From: Atopsyche davidsoni
Lineage: Eukaryota; Arthropoda; Insecta; Trichoptera; Hydrobiosidae
Assembly (NCBI GenBank): GCA_022113835.1
Contig: JAILWY010000023.1
Location: forward strand, 10,044,001 to 10,108,000
DNA: 64,000 bases
Direction of reading: 5' to 3'
Position 1 is the stretch's first letter; each line of letters starts with the position of its first letter. Below the pieces are notes generated by a model. It was not told the origin of the DNA. It saw only the letters and a list, made by a program, of their open reading frames with translations, and did no database searches. A program made the position numbers and the translations under genes. Positions 1-12,800 of this stretch are shown here, piece after piece.

Positions 1-2360
1 TGAGGAGATAAAAATATACGCAGATATAGCGGGACGACTTTCATTTTGACGTGGGAATATATACTTTTTTTCTCGTTTAAGAAAACGCGGGGAGCGGGTA
101 GGGTAATGTGGTGAACGGGAATTTTCCACCCTTAAATTACGCTGCGTCAAATATTTCATCGTAAACAACTCGGAATATTGCTTATGCATGACAGACGCGC
201 TCTCCCAAAGTTAAGTAATAAGAAATGTCGGCACACGAGAAAATATAACTTACTCGCACCGCCTTCAGTTAAAACAATATTATTTTATTTCGAAGAACTC
301 TTCGGAAATAAAAAAAGCATGTAAAATGTTTAATTTTGTTCTTATTAATTCTTAGTAATTTACCATTCAGTGATCGCTTTGATCTAGTTTCTTTAATTAA
401 TTCACCCGAGTTTCAACTGTCAGCTCCAAAGAAGGAAAGTTTTTTTTGGTGTGTTTTTACAGTAATTTGTTATCGGGAAGTTTGATGAATCGACTTCAGC
501 TGTTGAAGACGCCACATATTAATCAGCCTGGTAAAAAAATGGCGTAATACCCGACGCTACCCGAGTGTACACAATTTTGAATGAAAAAGTGTAGTCACTT
601 AGGGAGTTGGTAATATTTGAAAGGTTTTTTTTTTAATTCGATAGATAATATTTAGGAATATTAAAAAAAAATTTGAATGATGATGCTATAGCGTATTTTC
701 ATGAGTTTGAAAATAATACTACATGTTTAAATATAATTAATAATCGAGTTATAAATACCATCAATAAGTAAATCGTTATTATCTATGGAGATAATGTTTA
801 ACATTTTAAATTTACACCTAAATGATTATGAACCTTATGTAATTAATATTATATTATTTTACTAGTTATAAAAAGCAGATTTTAAATAGTTATTAAGTAC
901 TAAAAATCTATATGTTTAGTTTAATTAAATGAACTTCATTAAAAATACAGGAAAATTTGTGCTAATGTGTTGATCCGAACATTTGTATACCTAGAGTATA
1001 TTTTAAAAGCACCTTTCACTTCCAAAGAATTTCACAAAAATATTCCAGATAGATGTTCTCAAGATGGTCCCAACATTTCATTTTTAGTGGTTATATTATG
1101 AAAAAGCATAATGACAGGCGAGAGAGAGATGGCGAGCGTAGCCATTCTTGCTGCGATATATATTTTAATAAACCCTCCCTCACACAATATATGTCTTATC
1201 TCCACACACAATCTACGAAGAAAACACAATATGCATTAAAGAAATAAACGACATTTTTAGGGGAGAAAGGAAAGTATTACCAGCGCCTCCGTACGGTGCT
1301 GGGAAAAGGGATTGCTTTTTGGATTTTTATATATTTTATATTATGCGGTGAGTCGCTATACAGTAGCTTGTTTGAAAATATTATCTTGTACTAAATAAAA
1401 ATTTTCTAAAGAGGATTTAAAGCAATTCAATAATATTAATTCAATTAGAATTGGAAAAATCTAAATACTGTAATAGTTGCGAAAGGTTTAACAAATATAA
1501 TATATGTTATTTCATACGAAGAATATAATATAAACTGTATAATTTGTATGTTGTATATAATAACGTTTTTTTTAGTGCTAATAAATGAATTTCCATTCTA
1601 TAATAACGGAAGTATACAAAAACTATTTATATAGTAATTGACGTAATACATTACATAAATTTAACAAAAACAAAATATAACTTTTGGCATTTGTATGATA
1701 TCTAATATATTTCAAATTGATAAATGAGATTTAAAATTTAATTATATTTAACGATTTATTTTTATTCTTAGAAAAATTAAAATAGAGATTTCAGTTGAAA
1801 TGGGTGTATTCTAGGACGTTAAAAGTGAACGCACGGTTAGTAGCATAAATGATGCAAAAATGTCTTGAAATAAGGCAATGAAAAATGATAAAATTCAGTC
1901 AACCGCGAACGTTATTTACCAAAGAGTGAAGATCCAGAGAATGATGCTGCTTGCCTTTTGCTGGGAATGTACTTGCTCGTAGTGAAGATTGGTATGTAAA
2001 TATTATATGAAATAAATTATTAGCTTCATTAACAGCTGATACTTTTAAAAATGTACTTAATAAACATATACTTTATCTATATATAGAAGAACATAACTAA
2101 TAAAAATCGACGCTAAAAAGTCACGTGTCAGATAGTCATTTGTAAATTATGATGATCATTCTTCGAAAGAAATCTTGCGAATAATAGTTTTCGTAATCAA
2201 CATCTAAAAAATAAAACTAATTTAATCAAAGAAATTATTTTAATTTGACCTGCTGGAAGTCAACTCTATAATAATATAATAATAAATTTATCTACAAAGA
2301 TAATAATACTTATATTGAATTTATCTCCCAATACACAAAATAACTATTGGTAACTCATTT
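1..2360. other. A+T-rich non-coding tract
   Basis: I see no gene here. The tract is A+T-rich with many in-frame stops in all frames. A 64-codon open frame at 1053-1247 has no recognisable domain and its composition does not stand out. Two slightly richer patches, near 1100-1310 and 1900-1990, carry no motif I can defend. It is best read as intron or intergenic DNA. Confidence 0.6.
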
Positions 2361-2409
2361 ACACACACACGCTCGCACACACACACACACATAAATATAT
2401 ATATATATA
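2361..2409. repeat. CA/TA compound microsatellite
   Basis: An interrupted CA run (broken by GCTCG) passes into a TA run. Compound CA-TA tracts of this form recur at 31657-31723 and 53583-53604, so it appears to be a common microsatellite type in this genome. Confidence 0.9.
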
Positions 2410-2674
2410 CAAAAAAAATTGTTTTATATTAATTAATTCTTCTTTAAAAATGCATAAATTTTAAATTTCTATTTGTTATATAATATGGCGTCAAACCTAA
2501 AGGTTTTACTAAATATACGAACAATCATTATTTTTACCTGATTTGTACTGATAAAAGTTCATTACAAAATACTAAGTATATTAATTTACTTTAAAGCGAT
2601 TAACTCATAGGCACAATCTCAATTTGAAATATTCAAATGTTCATCGATTTCACAGTGACCTGGAAACCCTAATT

Positions 2675-2860
2675 ACCCAGTCGGGGCATTCATCCCTTAA
2701 CCTTGATTAAAATTCACACTCCCTGCCCCCCAAATTACTGTATACACAATTAAATTGTTGAATTACGACAGACAAGGCGTCCGTGGCGGCGCGCGCAGCC
2801 GACCCGACCTCCATCTTGTGTTGCCAAAGCTCACAATCGGCCATTTTGCGAATTGTATGC
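2675..2860. promoter_or_regulatory. CpG-rich island with PHO/YY1-like sites
   Basis: A short G+C-rich patch in A+T-rich surroundings. It includes a CpG-dense core at about 2778-2810, then CCATCTT at 2811-2817 and GGCCATTTTG at 2839-2848, both resembling the GCCAT core bound by PHO/YY1 proteins. There is no open frame of note. A role as enhancer, Polycomb-type element or promoter is inferred from composition and motifs only. Confidence 0.3.
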
Positions 2861-4737
2861 TTTTAGATTAATTTCTTTAAAAAAAAAAATTATTAATAAA
2901 ATCCATTTAGTTAAATGGAATTATAAATTACATGCAAATCGAAGAAAACTTATTTTTTAAAATCATATTCAGTATATTCTTAAGCATTTTTAGCGTATTA
3001 TTCTAATATATAGGTATACAATGATATAATGATAATTTAAATTGATAATTATTTTTGTATGTGGATTATTTATATATTTTATTAATGAATAGTTAATGCT
3101 CCTTAATTGTTAATATATTCATTTTAAATAAATATCAGGTATAAAAGTAACTTCCTAACCAAATGTAAAAATATCGTTTTTAATTTAATTAAAATGAATT
3201 AGTTCTTAAAAATATAAGAAATAAATAAAATATAATTTTTAATAATTTAAATTAAAACTTAAGATGTTGCAGTGTAATCGCGGACGTGCGATTTATTAAT
3301 CAAGGGGGCATTAAGAAACACATCTTTCCCTTTCTCTCCTCTTCATTTACACCGTGACCTACCCCAACAATTACCTAATTTAGCATTCCATCTCGCTCTC
3401 TCTACTTAGGTATGCTTCATTTGTAGACGGAGTTTAAATTTAGAGAAACCGTTTGAAATTTGAGCCGAGCTATTAAAATTTAAAACCGGGCTAATTACTT
3501 TTGATTAATTGATTTATATTGTTTCTTTCGTTAACTTTAACTAACTTTGTTAGATAATTTTCGCTTAGTTATTTTTTTTAAATATCAAAGCGTTGATTTC
3601 ATGACGATTTTTAAAATAATTGTTTTTATTTCATGTTTGTTTCCGCCATGCTTGTGTGAACATTGGCGTTAAGTGTAATCAGTGATTCCCACTTATTTAT
3701 TTTAAATCGAAATTGTGCTAATAAAAATTACTCAATTGAATATTTTTAATTAAAAATATTATACTAGATTTATTACTACCCATAAATTTAGAATTCACTA
3801 AAATTTCACTAAGCCGAAAATTAAATTGAAAAAAGTTTGTTTATTAATATTGCTAATTGGGACATATTCGAAACAGAAATAAAGTAATTTGTTTTTTGTC
3901 GTTAAATAAAAACATAATAAAGCATTTTTTGATTAAAATGATTGCAATTCAAATACCTACAGAGATAGACATTCTAAGAAACGCGGCCGACGGCGACGGA
4001 TATAACCAGCATTTTTAGGCCTGAAAGCTGAAAAAATTCGCTAGTTTGTTATTTTTTTTTTGTGCATGTTTAAAATAATACATTTTCTGATATTTATTCA
4101 ATTGACAACGGAATAAAATCTCAGCTTTGTAAAATGCATTTTCCTTTGTGTATTTTTTTAAAAACGTATTTGAGGTATCTAAAAATATGGAAACAGTTAA
4201 TTTAATATTTATATTGTATTCCATTCAGCCAAACCCAACTGCTGGAAGTTGTAGAGCTCATAAACCCTGGTGCTGCTCATTTGCCTCTCTTTTCCTTAAA
4301 GTTCTCGTAATTATTTTAGTCTCGCCTTTCTGTTAGCACAAACAGCATCCGTGTGTTATCACTGTAGTTATCTGATGTTTTATTCCATTTAATATTTTAT
4401 CAAAATAAGGGTACTTGAGATTCTGAAATTTGTTCGAATAAAAAGTAATTATTGACTATTTATATTTATACTGGTATTGAATTTCATAATTTTTAAATGC
4501 ATATTTTAAAAATTAAAACCAGTTTGATAAAAAACGAATATTTTGAAGCGCCTATCGCATACTTATAATATTCACAAATTTTGGTCTGGCAATCGATACG
4601 TTACATGGTTTATTTAAGTTTATTATACATACGTGTAATAACATATCAGCGTTAAATTTATAGTATTTTAAATAAAAGTCAGTTATAATAGATAATATCG
4701 AGATTTCCGCAGTGAAATATCACAAATTTCCTTCTGT
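2861..4737. other. A+T-rich non-coding tract
   Basis: Poly-A and poly-T stretches with no convincing gene. A milder patch at about 3280-3440 includes a pyrimidine-rich run. Overlapping short open frames near 4015-4336 lie on opposite strands and look like chance. A tiny CpG patch at 3980-4005 is the only other contrast. Confidence 0.55.
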
Positions 4738-5010
4738 TAGTTGGCCATCTTCCCCGCAAAGGAACTTTGGTGTAATAAGTATTTAAGTTGTTTGCATGGC
4801 GGTCGGCTTCCAAGTTTCGGCCCTTCTGCCCAGGGAATCACCTCGAGAAGCGATCGAAACTTGCGGGTCAGCTGCTAAGTATCTGAGTACACTCGGAGTC
4901 TTGGAGTATTTGCAAGAAAATTTCTGCAGTCATATTAGGCGATGAGCTCAGAAAGACTTAATTCTATTACCGATGGTCGTTTTGTGTTTCTCTAAGGAAA
5001 AGTGAGAAAT
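4738..5010. promoter_or_regulatory. G+C-richer island with PHO/YY1-like site
   Basis: Opens with GCCATCTT (4744-4751) inside TTGGCCATCTT; the same 11-mer recurs at 5832-5842. The patch has mixed, non-repetitive sequence through 4960 and no open frame. Non-repetitive islands like this in A+T-rich insect DNA are often conserved enhancers, but conservation cannot be judged here. Confidence 0.3.
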
Positions 5011-5529
5011 GAAGCGAGTAATAAGAACGCTGTGCTTACAGCGGTATTCCGTAGTTTTCCGTAGCTTATTGGTGCTCTACAATAAATTTAGTTACTTATA
5101 ATTTAACTTAAATTGAATATTTTAGTAATTAGCAGAGATTATTTTCGAAATTGTTTATTATGTAAAAAAATATATCTATAAGAATATCAATGACGCTTTA
5201 GTATATTTTATACTTTTATGTTTATTGTAATATTTTAATTCAGTTGAATATTAAATATTTAAAGATTATTGAGTGTAGTAAAAAAATATTATTTAAAAAA
5301 AAAAAAACCGTTTAGAAGGTTCCATATTATAAAATAATTACCAACTTAACTAATACCTTAAACATCTTCATTTTGTTACAATTTTTTTTTTTAAAGAAGT
5401 TGTCTTTAGTGATTTTAAATAGAGATATTTATGTAAACAATGAATATTTTAATAATATTCAATGATTTTTAGTAATGACTTTATAAGTAATAAATCATCA
5501 TATTGCAATTAAACACAGTTTAAGAGTAT
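5011..5529. other. A+T-rich non-coding tract
   Basis: Mostly A+T with several homopolymer A and T runs. No gene, repeat unit or motif is visible. Confidence 0.6.
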
Positions 5530-5870
5530 TTACGAGGGCCAGGTCAGGTCTGGCATAAGCCCAGAAAGCGCCGTTCACATCCTCTTCCTTTCTTTTCACT
5601 AAATAATTAAATCCATCCCCCGTCTCGCTCGCACCCCTAAGATAATTATCACTCCCGACAGAATTTTCTTCTTATTTTAAATTTAAACTTGGAACGTGAA
5701 AGTTTTCTTAAGATGCTTTTTCCTTGCCCCAGATTAAGAGAAAAGCCTTCGGGGCAATGTTCCGGAGACTTTTACTCTTTCCCACTCATTCATTAGGGTG
5801 GCCTTGTTAAGACGCTCTCTCTTTCAGCTACTTGGCCATCTTCACGCTAATTTCCTTTAAAATCATGAAT
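5530..5870. promoter_or_regulatory. G+C-richer island, candidate cis-regulatory element
   Basis: A non-repetitive patch with pyrimidine-rich segments and a second copy of TTGGCCATCTT at 5832-5842 (PHO/YY1-like core GCCATCTT at 5835-5842). There is no open frame. Repeating the same extended site 1.1 kb apart is mildly suggestive of shared regulation. Confidence 0.3.
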
Positions 5871-6254
5871 TTTATTTAAAGGTTTATTTACACTTAATTT
5901 TTTTTTTTAAATTACGATAAATCACTGTGATTCATTAATGTACATAAGCACCACTCTGAAACACAAAATACATACTGTAGACATGAGTTATTGTTTCATT
6001 AATTTCTTTAAATGATCATCAAATTTATAAAAACGCACCTCGTCCAAGCACACTATAAATAATTGAAAACATTTGTAAGCACGTGTATTATGATTGATGA
6101 CCATTTGAAATAAAAGATTGTTAATAAGGTATTCTTTGAAATTATTAAATTATGTCTAAATAAAATTATTAATGCACTGTTACAACACGATGCGGTATTT
6201 GCCAGTTATCATAGAAATATGATTAAAATTATTAAAAATAAATTTAAAATGTCT

Positions 6255-6475
6255 GGATCAGGAGGCGAATTCTTTTTCCTCTTACGGCAGGGGCCACTCA
6301 TTAAATAAATAAGGAAATGGAGTCGTTGCTCCTCGGCGTCTCGACGCCTTTAATTCTCCCTACCCCCGGGTCATCATTATTATTATTAGAACCACCCTGT
6401 GTTTATACTGTGACGTCACTGGGCTACTGGCCCTCACCTTGACATTCTTACCCCGTTTTAAACTTTATTTTTAAA
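6255..6475. promoter_or_regulatory. Island containing a perfect CRE
   Basis: A G+C-richer patch containing the palindrome TGACGTCA at 6411-6418, the consensus for CREB/ATF-type bZIP factors. A short ATT run precedes it. One of five perfect CREs in the window, most of them in islands of this type. No gene is visible. Confidence 0.35.
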
Positions 6476-6913
6476 ATATTCGCAGACTTTCTTCGGGAAT
6501 TTCAGTGTAGAAGAAGTTTGTTTAGGTTTTTTTTTTAAGTAGAAACAAGTATTTGCAGAAGTCATTGGCTTTATTGGTTATTTTGCGTCTTTGATTTGTT
6601 ATCGAAATTGAATGTATTGAAACAATGTTAAAGTAGGATAATAAATTTAAAACGATATTTTTCACTCACACTTTTATTTAATATTTACACAAGCACAAAA
6701 TTTTATTAAATTACGAATACTAATTAATGAATACATATTATTTATAGAATCGTATCACTAACAACTAAATTAACTGAAAATCAGTGTTACCACTTTGAAC
6801 ATTAGACAAACACTAAAAGCGAATATCTAACCCTTCCAGATTTCAGCACACAAACCAGAATTTTATAAATAAATATTTCAATTTACATATTCATACGTGC
6901 GGGACACTCTCCC

Positions 6914-7010
6914 ATGGCTTAGAGACAATTTGGTTTACACAGAGTAACAATGCCGGCTGAATAAATCTCACCCTTAGTCCGTCGGCACACCTTTAGGGGT
7001 TCGAACCTCA
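6914..7010 (+). repeat. tRNA-like fragment (possible SINE head)
   Basis: A perfect Pol III B-box-like GGTTCGAACC lies at 6998-7007, with A-box-like TGGCTTAGAGA at 6914-6924 and a weaker CGGCTGAAT near 6954. The intervening sequence does not fold into an obvious cloverleaf, so this is not called as a functional tRNA. A diverged tRNA-derived SINE is the most likely reading; chance is possible because the B-box is short. Confidence 0.3.
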
Positions 7011-7932
7011 AATCTTGTCAGTCACACCTTAGTTTTGTTTAACTCCATTAGCATACGTACAATTTGAACGTTTTGCATAATACAGTGCGTTTATATTCAC
7101 AACGGAATATCTAACAGACAGTCTTTCAAGTTGAAGGTTGTTGGCAAAAGAACTACTGATCTTTTGTATTTCAAAAAACCATTTAATATATAATTTTAAA
7201 AAATAGTGTAAAATAATTAACCAATTAAAAAAGAATTTAAAAGTATTAATTAAAAAAAAACAGTGAGAGAATAAAACTGTATAGAAATTAATACTTTTCG
7301 AAAAACGATTTCTCATCGATAAAGAATAATACGGATTTGTAGAAAACTTGTCTTTTCATACTACTTTATAAATATTCTTGTGTAAATTTATTTTTCTTTT
7401 AGATTTCCAAATTGTTAACACGTGCATGTCTCGAAAAAACTAGATAAATATTTATGTAAATCATTTGTGCACTTAGTTTTATAATTTCCTTTTTGTTTTG
7501 TAAATCCAAACACCGAATAAATGACACCTCTGTGTTAGGTTTACTCAGTTTTAACGTGTAATTTGCTGATATTTGTTTGTGGCTCGAGAGAAGCAGTAAA
7601 TTTGCTTATGTTAATACGCAAAGCATTCAAAAATTATCATAATCTTTACTTTCCATATTGAATTACAATATTCTTCCTAAGAGCTAAGACAGTGGAAGAG
7701 AGAATTGTATTTTTAAGAGAAATATTCAAATAAATTTCAATAGGGAATATTTCAATTCCAGTACTAGCGATACCTACTCCATTGCGCCTCTAGAACAAAC
7801 ATCAGGGCTTTGCCGACGGCAACTTTCTAAAAGAATCTCGCAGCACTTACATTTTCTAAAATAATTGCATAGTACAATAAATTTTTATGTGTGTTTCATC
7901 TCACATAAGCTAACAATAGTTTTGGTATTTGC

Positions 7933-7935
<3 letters not shown>
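7011..7935. other. A+T-rich non-coding tract
   Basis: No gene is visible. A 95-codon minus-strand open frame at 7029-7316 has a low-complexity F/N/K/Y-rich translation typical of A+T-rich DNA. A small patch at 7770-7850 is richer but featureless. Confidence 0.6.
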
Positions 7936-7977
<42 letters not shown>

Positions 7978-7980
7978 ATA
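7936..7980. repeat. TA dinucleotide microsatellite
   Basis: An uninterrupted alternating A/T run at 7936-7970, then a short break and more TA. Such runs are self-complementary and prone to length variation. Confidence 0.9.
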
Positions 7981-8259
7981 AATACATAAAGTATAGTAAC
8001 TCTCACATATATTGGAATATTGATTAATACCGACAATAATGAGATATATCTTTTTATTTTTTTGATAAATAAAAAAACAACAAAAAATAAAAATTAATAG
8101 ATGATAATTTCAAGCATTGATTTTCTTATATACACCAAAGAGTGGCATAACTCCCATTTATTTTATTTATTAAATATAACCCACGCATACGTGTTATGGC
8201 AAGAACATATTTTATAATTACCTTTTATATTTTTTACTATAGCTAAATTAAAGGCAGTA
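7981..8259. other. A+T-rich non-coding tract
   Basis: Homopolymer-rich A+T sequence; nothing identifiable. Confidence 0.6.
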
Positions 8260-8500
8260 TCCGGGCGCGTCACCCTTTTGCTCACTCTACCTGTGCACAT
8301 TGTAATGCAGGAAATCGTTGTGATCCATTTGCATACGATCTCTGAGATCCATTCTTGAGAGGGGAAGTGCTGCGAGGTGCGGTATCCTTTTTATTTGTCC
8401 TTATTATTAAGAATGCATATTTTTTTAAACCTGCCAGCATAAAAAACCCGAGTGCGTGGGAAACGCATTTGCCGTCAAACAAAGCGAGCGGCTCATTTGA
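8260..8500. promoter_or_regulatory. Candidate cis-regulatory island with POU octamer
   Basis: Non-repetitive G+C-richer patch containing ATTTGCAT (8327-8334), the octamer recognised by POU-homeodomain proteins. Overlapping open frames of 66 (minus) and 82 (plus) codons cover it, but neither shows a domain. Reading it as regulatory DNA is an inference. Confidence 0.25.
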
Positions 8501-9224
8501 ATTTTTAAGAATGGTGAGGATATTAAAACAGAAAAAAATATATTTTAAAATCAGCTATTACATCTACCATACTAAATGTAAAAAAGTTGTCTTCGTGTCA
8601 TAGAGTAATAAAATAATATATTTGTATAAAATATTAACAAATACATTGATAAAATATATTGTATAGAGTAAGTAACAATGTTTAATTAACTAATAACTAC
8701 AATTATTACTATATTTTTGGTATATTGAATTAAGAAAAAATAAGTAATTGCATATTTCCAGATATATGAAAACGCCTCTTTTCGAGGTAATGTATTCCGA
8801 TTTATCATTTCAATGCAAAGTTCAGACCAAATAATGGAATAAAATTACTTAATTTAAGATTTGATGTTGGACTCACAATCTAACGAACCAAAGAACTACA
8901 AATCAAAACGCAGATAAATCATCTATCTAAAAAATCTTTATTACTATAATATGTTAAGAAGCTTATATATTATATATTTATTTATACTTAGTTTTCCGCT
9001 TATAATTATTTTTATTTCATATCATGGGATGTAAACGACAAATTTAAAATAAATATTCATTTTATAAATACAATCTTTAATTCGAAAAAGTGTTTTATAA
9101 TAATCCGGTATTCACAGTGCCGAGTTGTTATTTTAATTAAAAATAATTAAAATCACACAAATTTATACGCGCTACTTCCCGTCAGCGTCTGAATGTAAAA
9201 ATATTATGAAATGTATTTGTACCG
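8501..9224. other. A+T-rich non-coding tract
   Basis: No gene, repeat or motif stands out. Confidence 0.6.
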
Positions 9225-9490
9225 AGAGGACACATCCTCCTAGAGGTTCGGCAGTGCTGGGAGATTGAATCTGGTGGTGGTAATTGACAATGATGAAGAG
9301 GTTCCATTCGTCAGGGACTTGCGACTAATGAGCTGCTGGGGAAATTCTAAAAAAGCCATTGAATTATTAAAGAATAGCAACGCCGCGTCTGCTCGTCTAC
9401 TCACCTGCTTTGTGGTTTTGATGAAAATAATTATGCTGAGGTGCTCTCCAATTAGAATTCTATACCAATTAATGATGTTTACCACTTGAG
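9225..9490. promoter_or_regulatory. Unique island open on both strands; minus-strand donor-like site
   Basis: A non-repetitive patch open for 81 codons on the minus strand (9240-9485) and 74 on the plus strand (9265-9489). On the minus strand a consensus splice donor CAG|GTGAGT reads across 9407-9399, with exon end at 9405. Neither translation has a recognisable domain. It could be a conserved regulatory element or, less likely, an unannotated exon. Confidence 0.25.
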
Positions 9491-10099
9491 AACATTGAAT
9501 ACGCTACAACCTTGGAACAATTTGCTGTGAAATAGTTCGTGTAAAATGGATCTAAAAGTAATACTTAATAAATTTCGTTTTTTTTTTTTTGTTCAAATTG
9601 TTAAGATACTCATATAATTTAAATATTTATATTACTTTATACTTGAATATTACTAGTCTATAATATTAAATTATTTAAGCGAAGATATCGTTTTGTTTTG
9701 AATACCTAATTGTTTTCATTTACAACTTTTGGACATTTATCTATTCAGCAAATCAAATTGATCTTATATTGAAAAACTATTCAATTTTTAAGTTGAATAA
9801 AAAAAAAATTATACAACAAAATGTTTTAAAATTATATCAAAACAAAAAAAAAAATGTTTAATCATATTAGCAATCAGGTATAAATCATGGTGTAAAGTCA
9901 TAATTCAGTGAGGAAAAGAAGCGAAGACAGTTTAGAGTCAGTAAAGAATATCTCCAAAAAGGCGAAACAAATTATGGACGTAATGCTCGAAAATCGCGAC
10001 TTAACAAATTTACGCAGTTATAAAACGCTCTAAAAATATTGCCAACTTTCTAGCGAGTCCTAACTCGTTTATTATATTAATCCAAAGTTCATGGGATCC
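9491..10099. other. A+T-rich non-coding tract
   Basis: Homopolymer A and T runs; no gene visible. The last 200 bp become gradually less A+T-rich toward the next island. Confidence 0.6.
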
Positions 10100-10560
10100 T
10101 TGAAGTCCCTCGCGTAACGATGTTTTTGTCGTAACGGTCGCGGGCCAAGTGACTGCCGGCGGCATCTGGCGGCCCTGCCTGCAACTTTTAGCCTCCTTCC
10201 CCCTCTCTAACGATTTTTTCTCGCGTCACCCCCCAAAGCATTTCCCCACCCCTATTCATACCTGAGCGAGCTTAGCGTCCCGCTCTGAAGCCCGCGCGCA
10301 CAGATCATCCCATCTCGCTTTAGCCCGCGCGCAGTCGGCCCCCTTATTTACTGTCGTCTCGCTTTGGCGCACGGTGTAGAGACGTAAAAAGCTTTGTTGG
10401 AAAAAAACCTACGTATGTTTGTGTTTATAATGTGTGTGCGGTAAAGAGAAGGCCGGGGGTGGGGCTAGATCTGAGCCCATACGGATCTCACCCCACGGGG
10501 TATTTTTTTGACAAATGATTTTTTCTTCCTTCAAATGTGGGTAGGGCTTTTTAAACGGAG
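10100..10560. promoter_or_regulatory. Large CpG-rich island, promoter or enhancer candidate
   Basis: One of the longest G+C-rich patches. It contains C-rich runs at 10198-10255, repeated CGCGCGCAG-type segments at about 10290-10340, and a G-rich block at 10450-10500. There is no open frame of note, no TATA box in a convincing position and no donor directly downstream. Its size and CpG content make it a reasonable promoter or enhancer candidate, direction unknown. Confidence 0.35.
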
Positions 10561-10808
10561 GGGGATTTATTGAAAAATTTCTGCATATTGGATAGCTAGA
10601 TAATACCTATTACAGATAAATAACGTAAGGGGTGTAGTCATGGTTTCTGATAGTTCAATGTAATATTGAAACATTCATGGATGCATGATTTTGTATAACG
10701 TTACATATTTTACTTGAATAACAAGAAAAAATAATGTGATGGAACTAACAACTACTATGAATATTAAAAAAAAACTCATTTTATCTTATATTTATACATC
10801 TGATGTAC

Positions 10809-10852
10809 TGAAAGTATATATTTATATATATATATATAAATATATACTTTCA
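10809..10852. repeat. Perfect 44-bp palindrome
   Basis: Bases 10809-10830 are the exact reverse complement of 10831-10852. The outer arms (TGAAAGTATATATTT) are not simple TA repeat, so this is more than a microsatellite by-product. It can form a loopless cruciform or hairpin. Confidence 0.9.
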
Positions 10853-10879
10853 CATATATATATATATATATATATATAT
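10853..10879. repeat. TA microsatellite
   Basis: A TA run directly beside the 44-bp palindrome. Together they make about 70 bp of strongly self-complementary DNA. Confidence 0.85.
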
Positions 10880-12499
10880 TCCAACTGGAATCAATATGAA
10901 TTTTCTTCGTAAAAAAATTAATAGAGTTCTAACAAGAATTATATCGACATTCACTGTATACTGCGGTCAAAAGTCCAATTGCAACCATTAACAAAATAAA
11001 AATATTTTTATTCAAAGTTAATTGTCTTTAATAAGAAATCATTATTATAACATTTATAAAAGTTTTTTGTATCAATAAATTATTGTACTACAATATATTT
11101 GTTTTCTTTAATTTTTTGTCAATTCCAGAACTTGTATTCAAGATACGCTACGTTTTTATAAAAAAATAAGCAATATGTTTTAAAATCGTTATGTGTGAAT
11201 CAAATGCGATAAAAGGTCTTAAGAAAATAAGAATTTATCATTAACTCGTGACGTTGACAGGTTTAAATTTTCACTCCTCCAGATACCACTTACGAATCCA
11301 CGCTCCGTTAAACTAAAATGTATGATAAATTACTTAATACTCGTGAAATGAGCCCACCAGCATTACACGAAAACATCAATGTCTCCTCATATGTGGCTAA
11401 CATAATTGTATTTATCCTAATTGTTTTTAACCGGTAGGCGTCTAGAATCAAACAAGGATATATGTTACTACATTTAAATGCAAATTTATTTGAAACAACG
11501 GAAATAAATCATATTATTATCACTATATAAACCAGGCGAGGTGTTTGAACTTGAGCGAGCTCTGAGCGCCTTGTGGGCTGGCTCAGAGCTTCAACATTTA
11601 AGAGATTTTATCAGATTTTGTATGAAAATAATTAGATAATTTATTTTCGAAACTTTAATTAAATGAAGGTTGTTTTGATATATGTCTTATAAGGAGAGTT
11701 CTTTCATGTATATTCATAGATAAATGTATCTAGCTTATTGTTTTTTTTAGTACCATAAATTAAGGTTTTTAATAACAGGTTAAAATTAAAGACACGTGCG
11801 AATTTATAATTTTTAGACATAAGTGATTGTAGATCTTTTTTGTCATATGTTTTACTTAAGTTTTCATTATTAATGCACAAGCATAGCAAATATTTTTCTG
11901 TACATTCTCATGTTATTAAAACCAATGTTGATTAGAAAAAAATGCTGAAAGTACTGTATATATTTCGATAAGGTTCTTTAAAAAAAAATGAATATCAATT
12001 TAAAATAGCTTAAGATGAAGTAAAAAAAAAGTAAACGAGCTTCCCAAAAAAAAAAATTGTTTATTATTACAACATATTTAAAATTATGTAGGTTTCTAAT
12101 TAAAGGTTGATAAAAAATAAAACCTGTTAGCTTTTAGTGACTTTAAACTTCTCAAATATCTGAGAAACTGTTCCGAATTTTTAATACTCATACATTAATT
12201 GTTTGTCACTGTTGACATTCATTTCAACCGTGATATCATTGAGATCTTCAAAAAAGAATAATTAGGCTTGATATATATTATATTGTACACAAAATTATTC
12301 TACTTCTGAAGATTTGACACGTCAATTGAAAATATATATTAACACATATATTTATTTTATAATCGCAACCGTTAGGGATATTTCATTTAAAAAAAACTAG
12401 CGGTATTCGTGTGTACAATGTGTTAATTTTATATGAAAATGATTTTATAGTCGATTATTACCCAATGACCAAAGCATCCGATTGATTACACAAAGTACA
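10880..12499. other. A+T-rich non-coding tract
   Basis: No gene is visible. It holds one G+C-richer hairpin (11558-11590) and a POU octamer (11478-11485). The short minus-strand open frame at 11704-11889 is low-complexity and not convincing. Confidence 0.6.
11558..11590. repeat. Hairpin, 10-bp perfect stem
   Basis: AGCTCTGAGC (11558-11567) pairs exactly with GCTCAGAGCT (11581-11590) around a 13-nt loop. With a small bulge the stem can extend outward, since GAAC/TTCAA-like flanks partly match. It is G+C-rich against an A+T-rich background. Confidence 0.7.
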
Positions 12500-12800
12500 T
12501 ACACGAGTGTAGATTTTTGCCTGTTACCTGGTACACAGCGTATGGTTACTACGTGAAAATACAGAATATAAATAGGCATGTTTCGGGGCTAGCAACAGGG
12601 GCTCCGTTGTACACTGTACAGTCCGCCAAGTCCATTTGCGCCAAGTATTCACTTATCTTTAATGTATTCATGAAACGGATAATGATCGTAGATAATTCAG
12701 TATAATTCAGTGGGGAGTAACCACTGGCCGGTAATGTAGAGTGAGGTACCTACACGCGCACTTTCAGAGGATTTCAAGGAAAGGGTTCGCCTTTTACTTT
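12500..12800. promoter_or_regulatory. Non-repetitive island, candidate conserved element
   Basis: A sharply bounded patch of complex sequence. The plus-strand 62-codon frame (12517-12705) has no recognisable domain and lacks flanking splice signals I can defend. Its complexity contrasts strongly with the flanks, the usual look of a conserved non-coding element. Confidence 0.3.
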
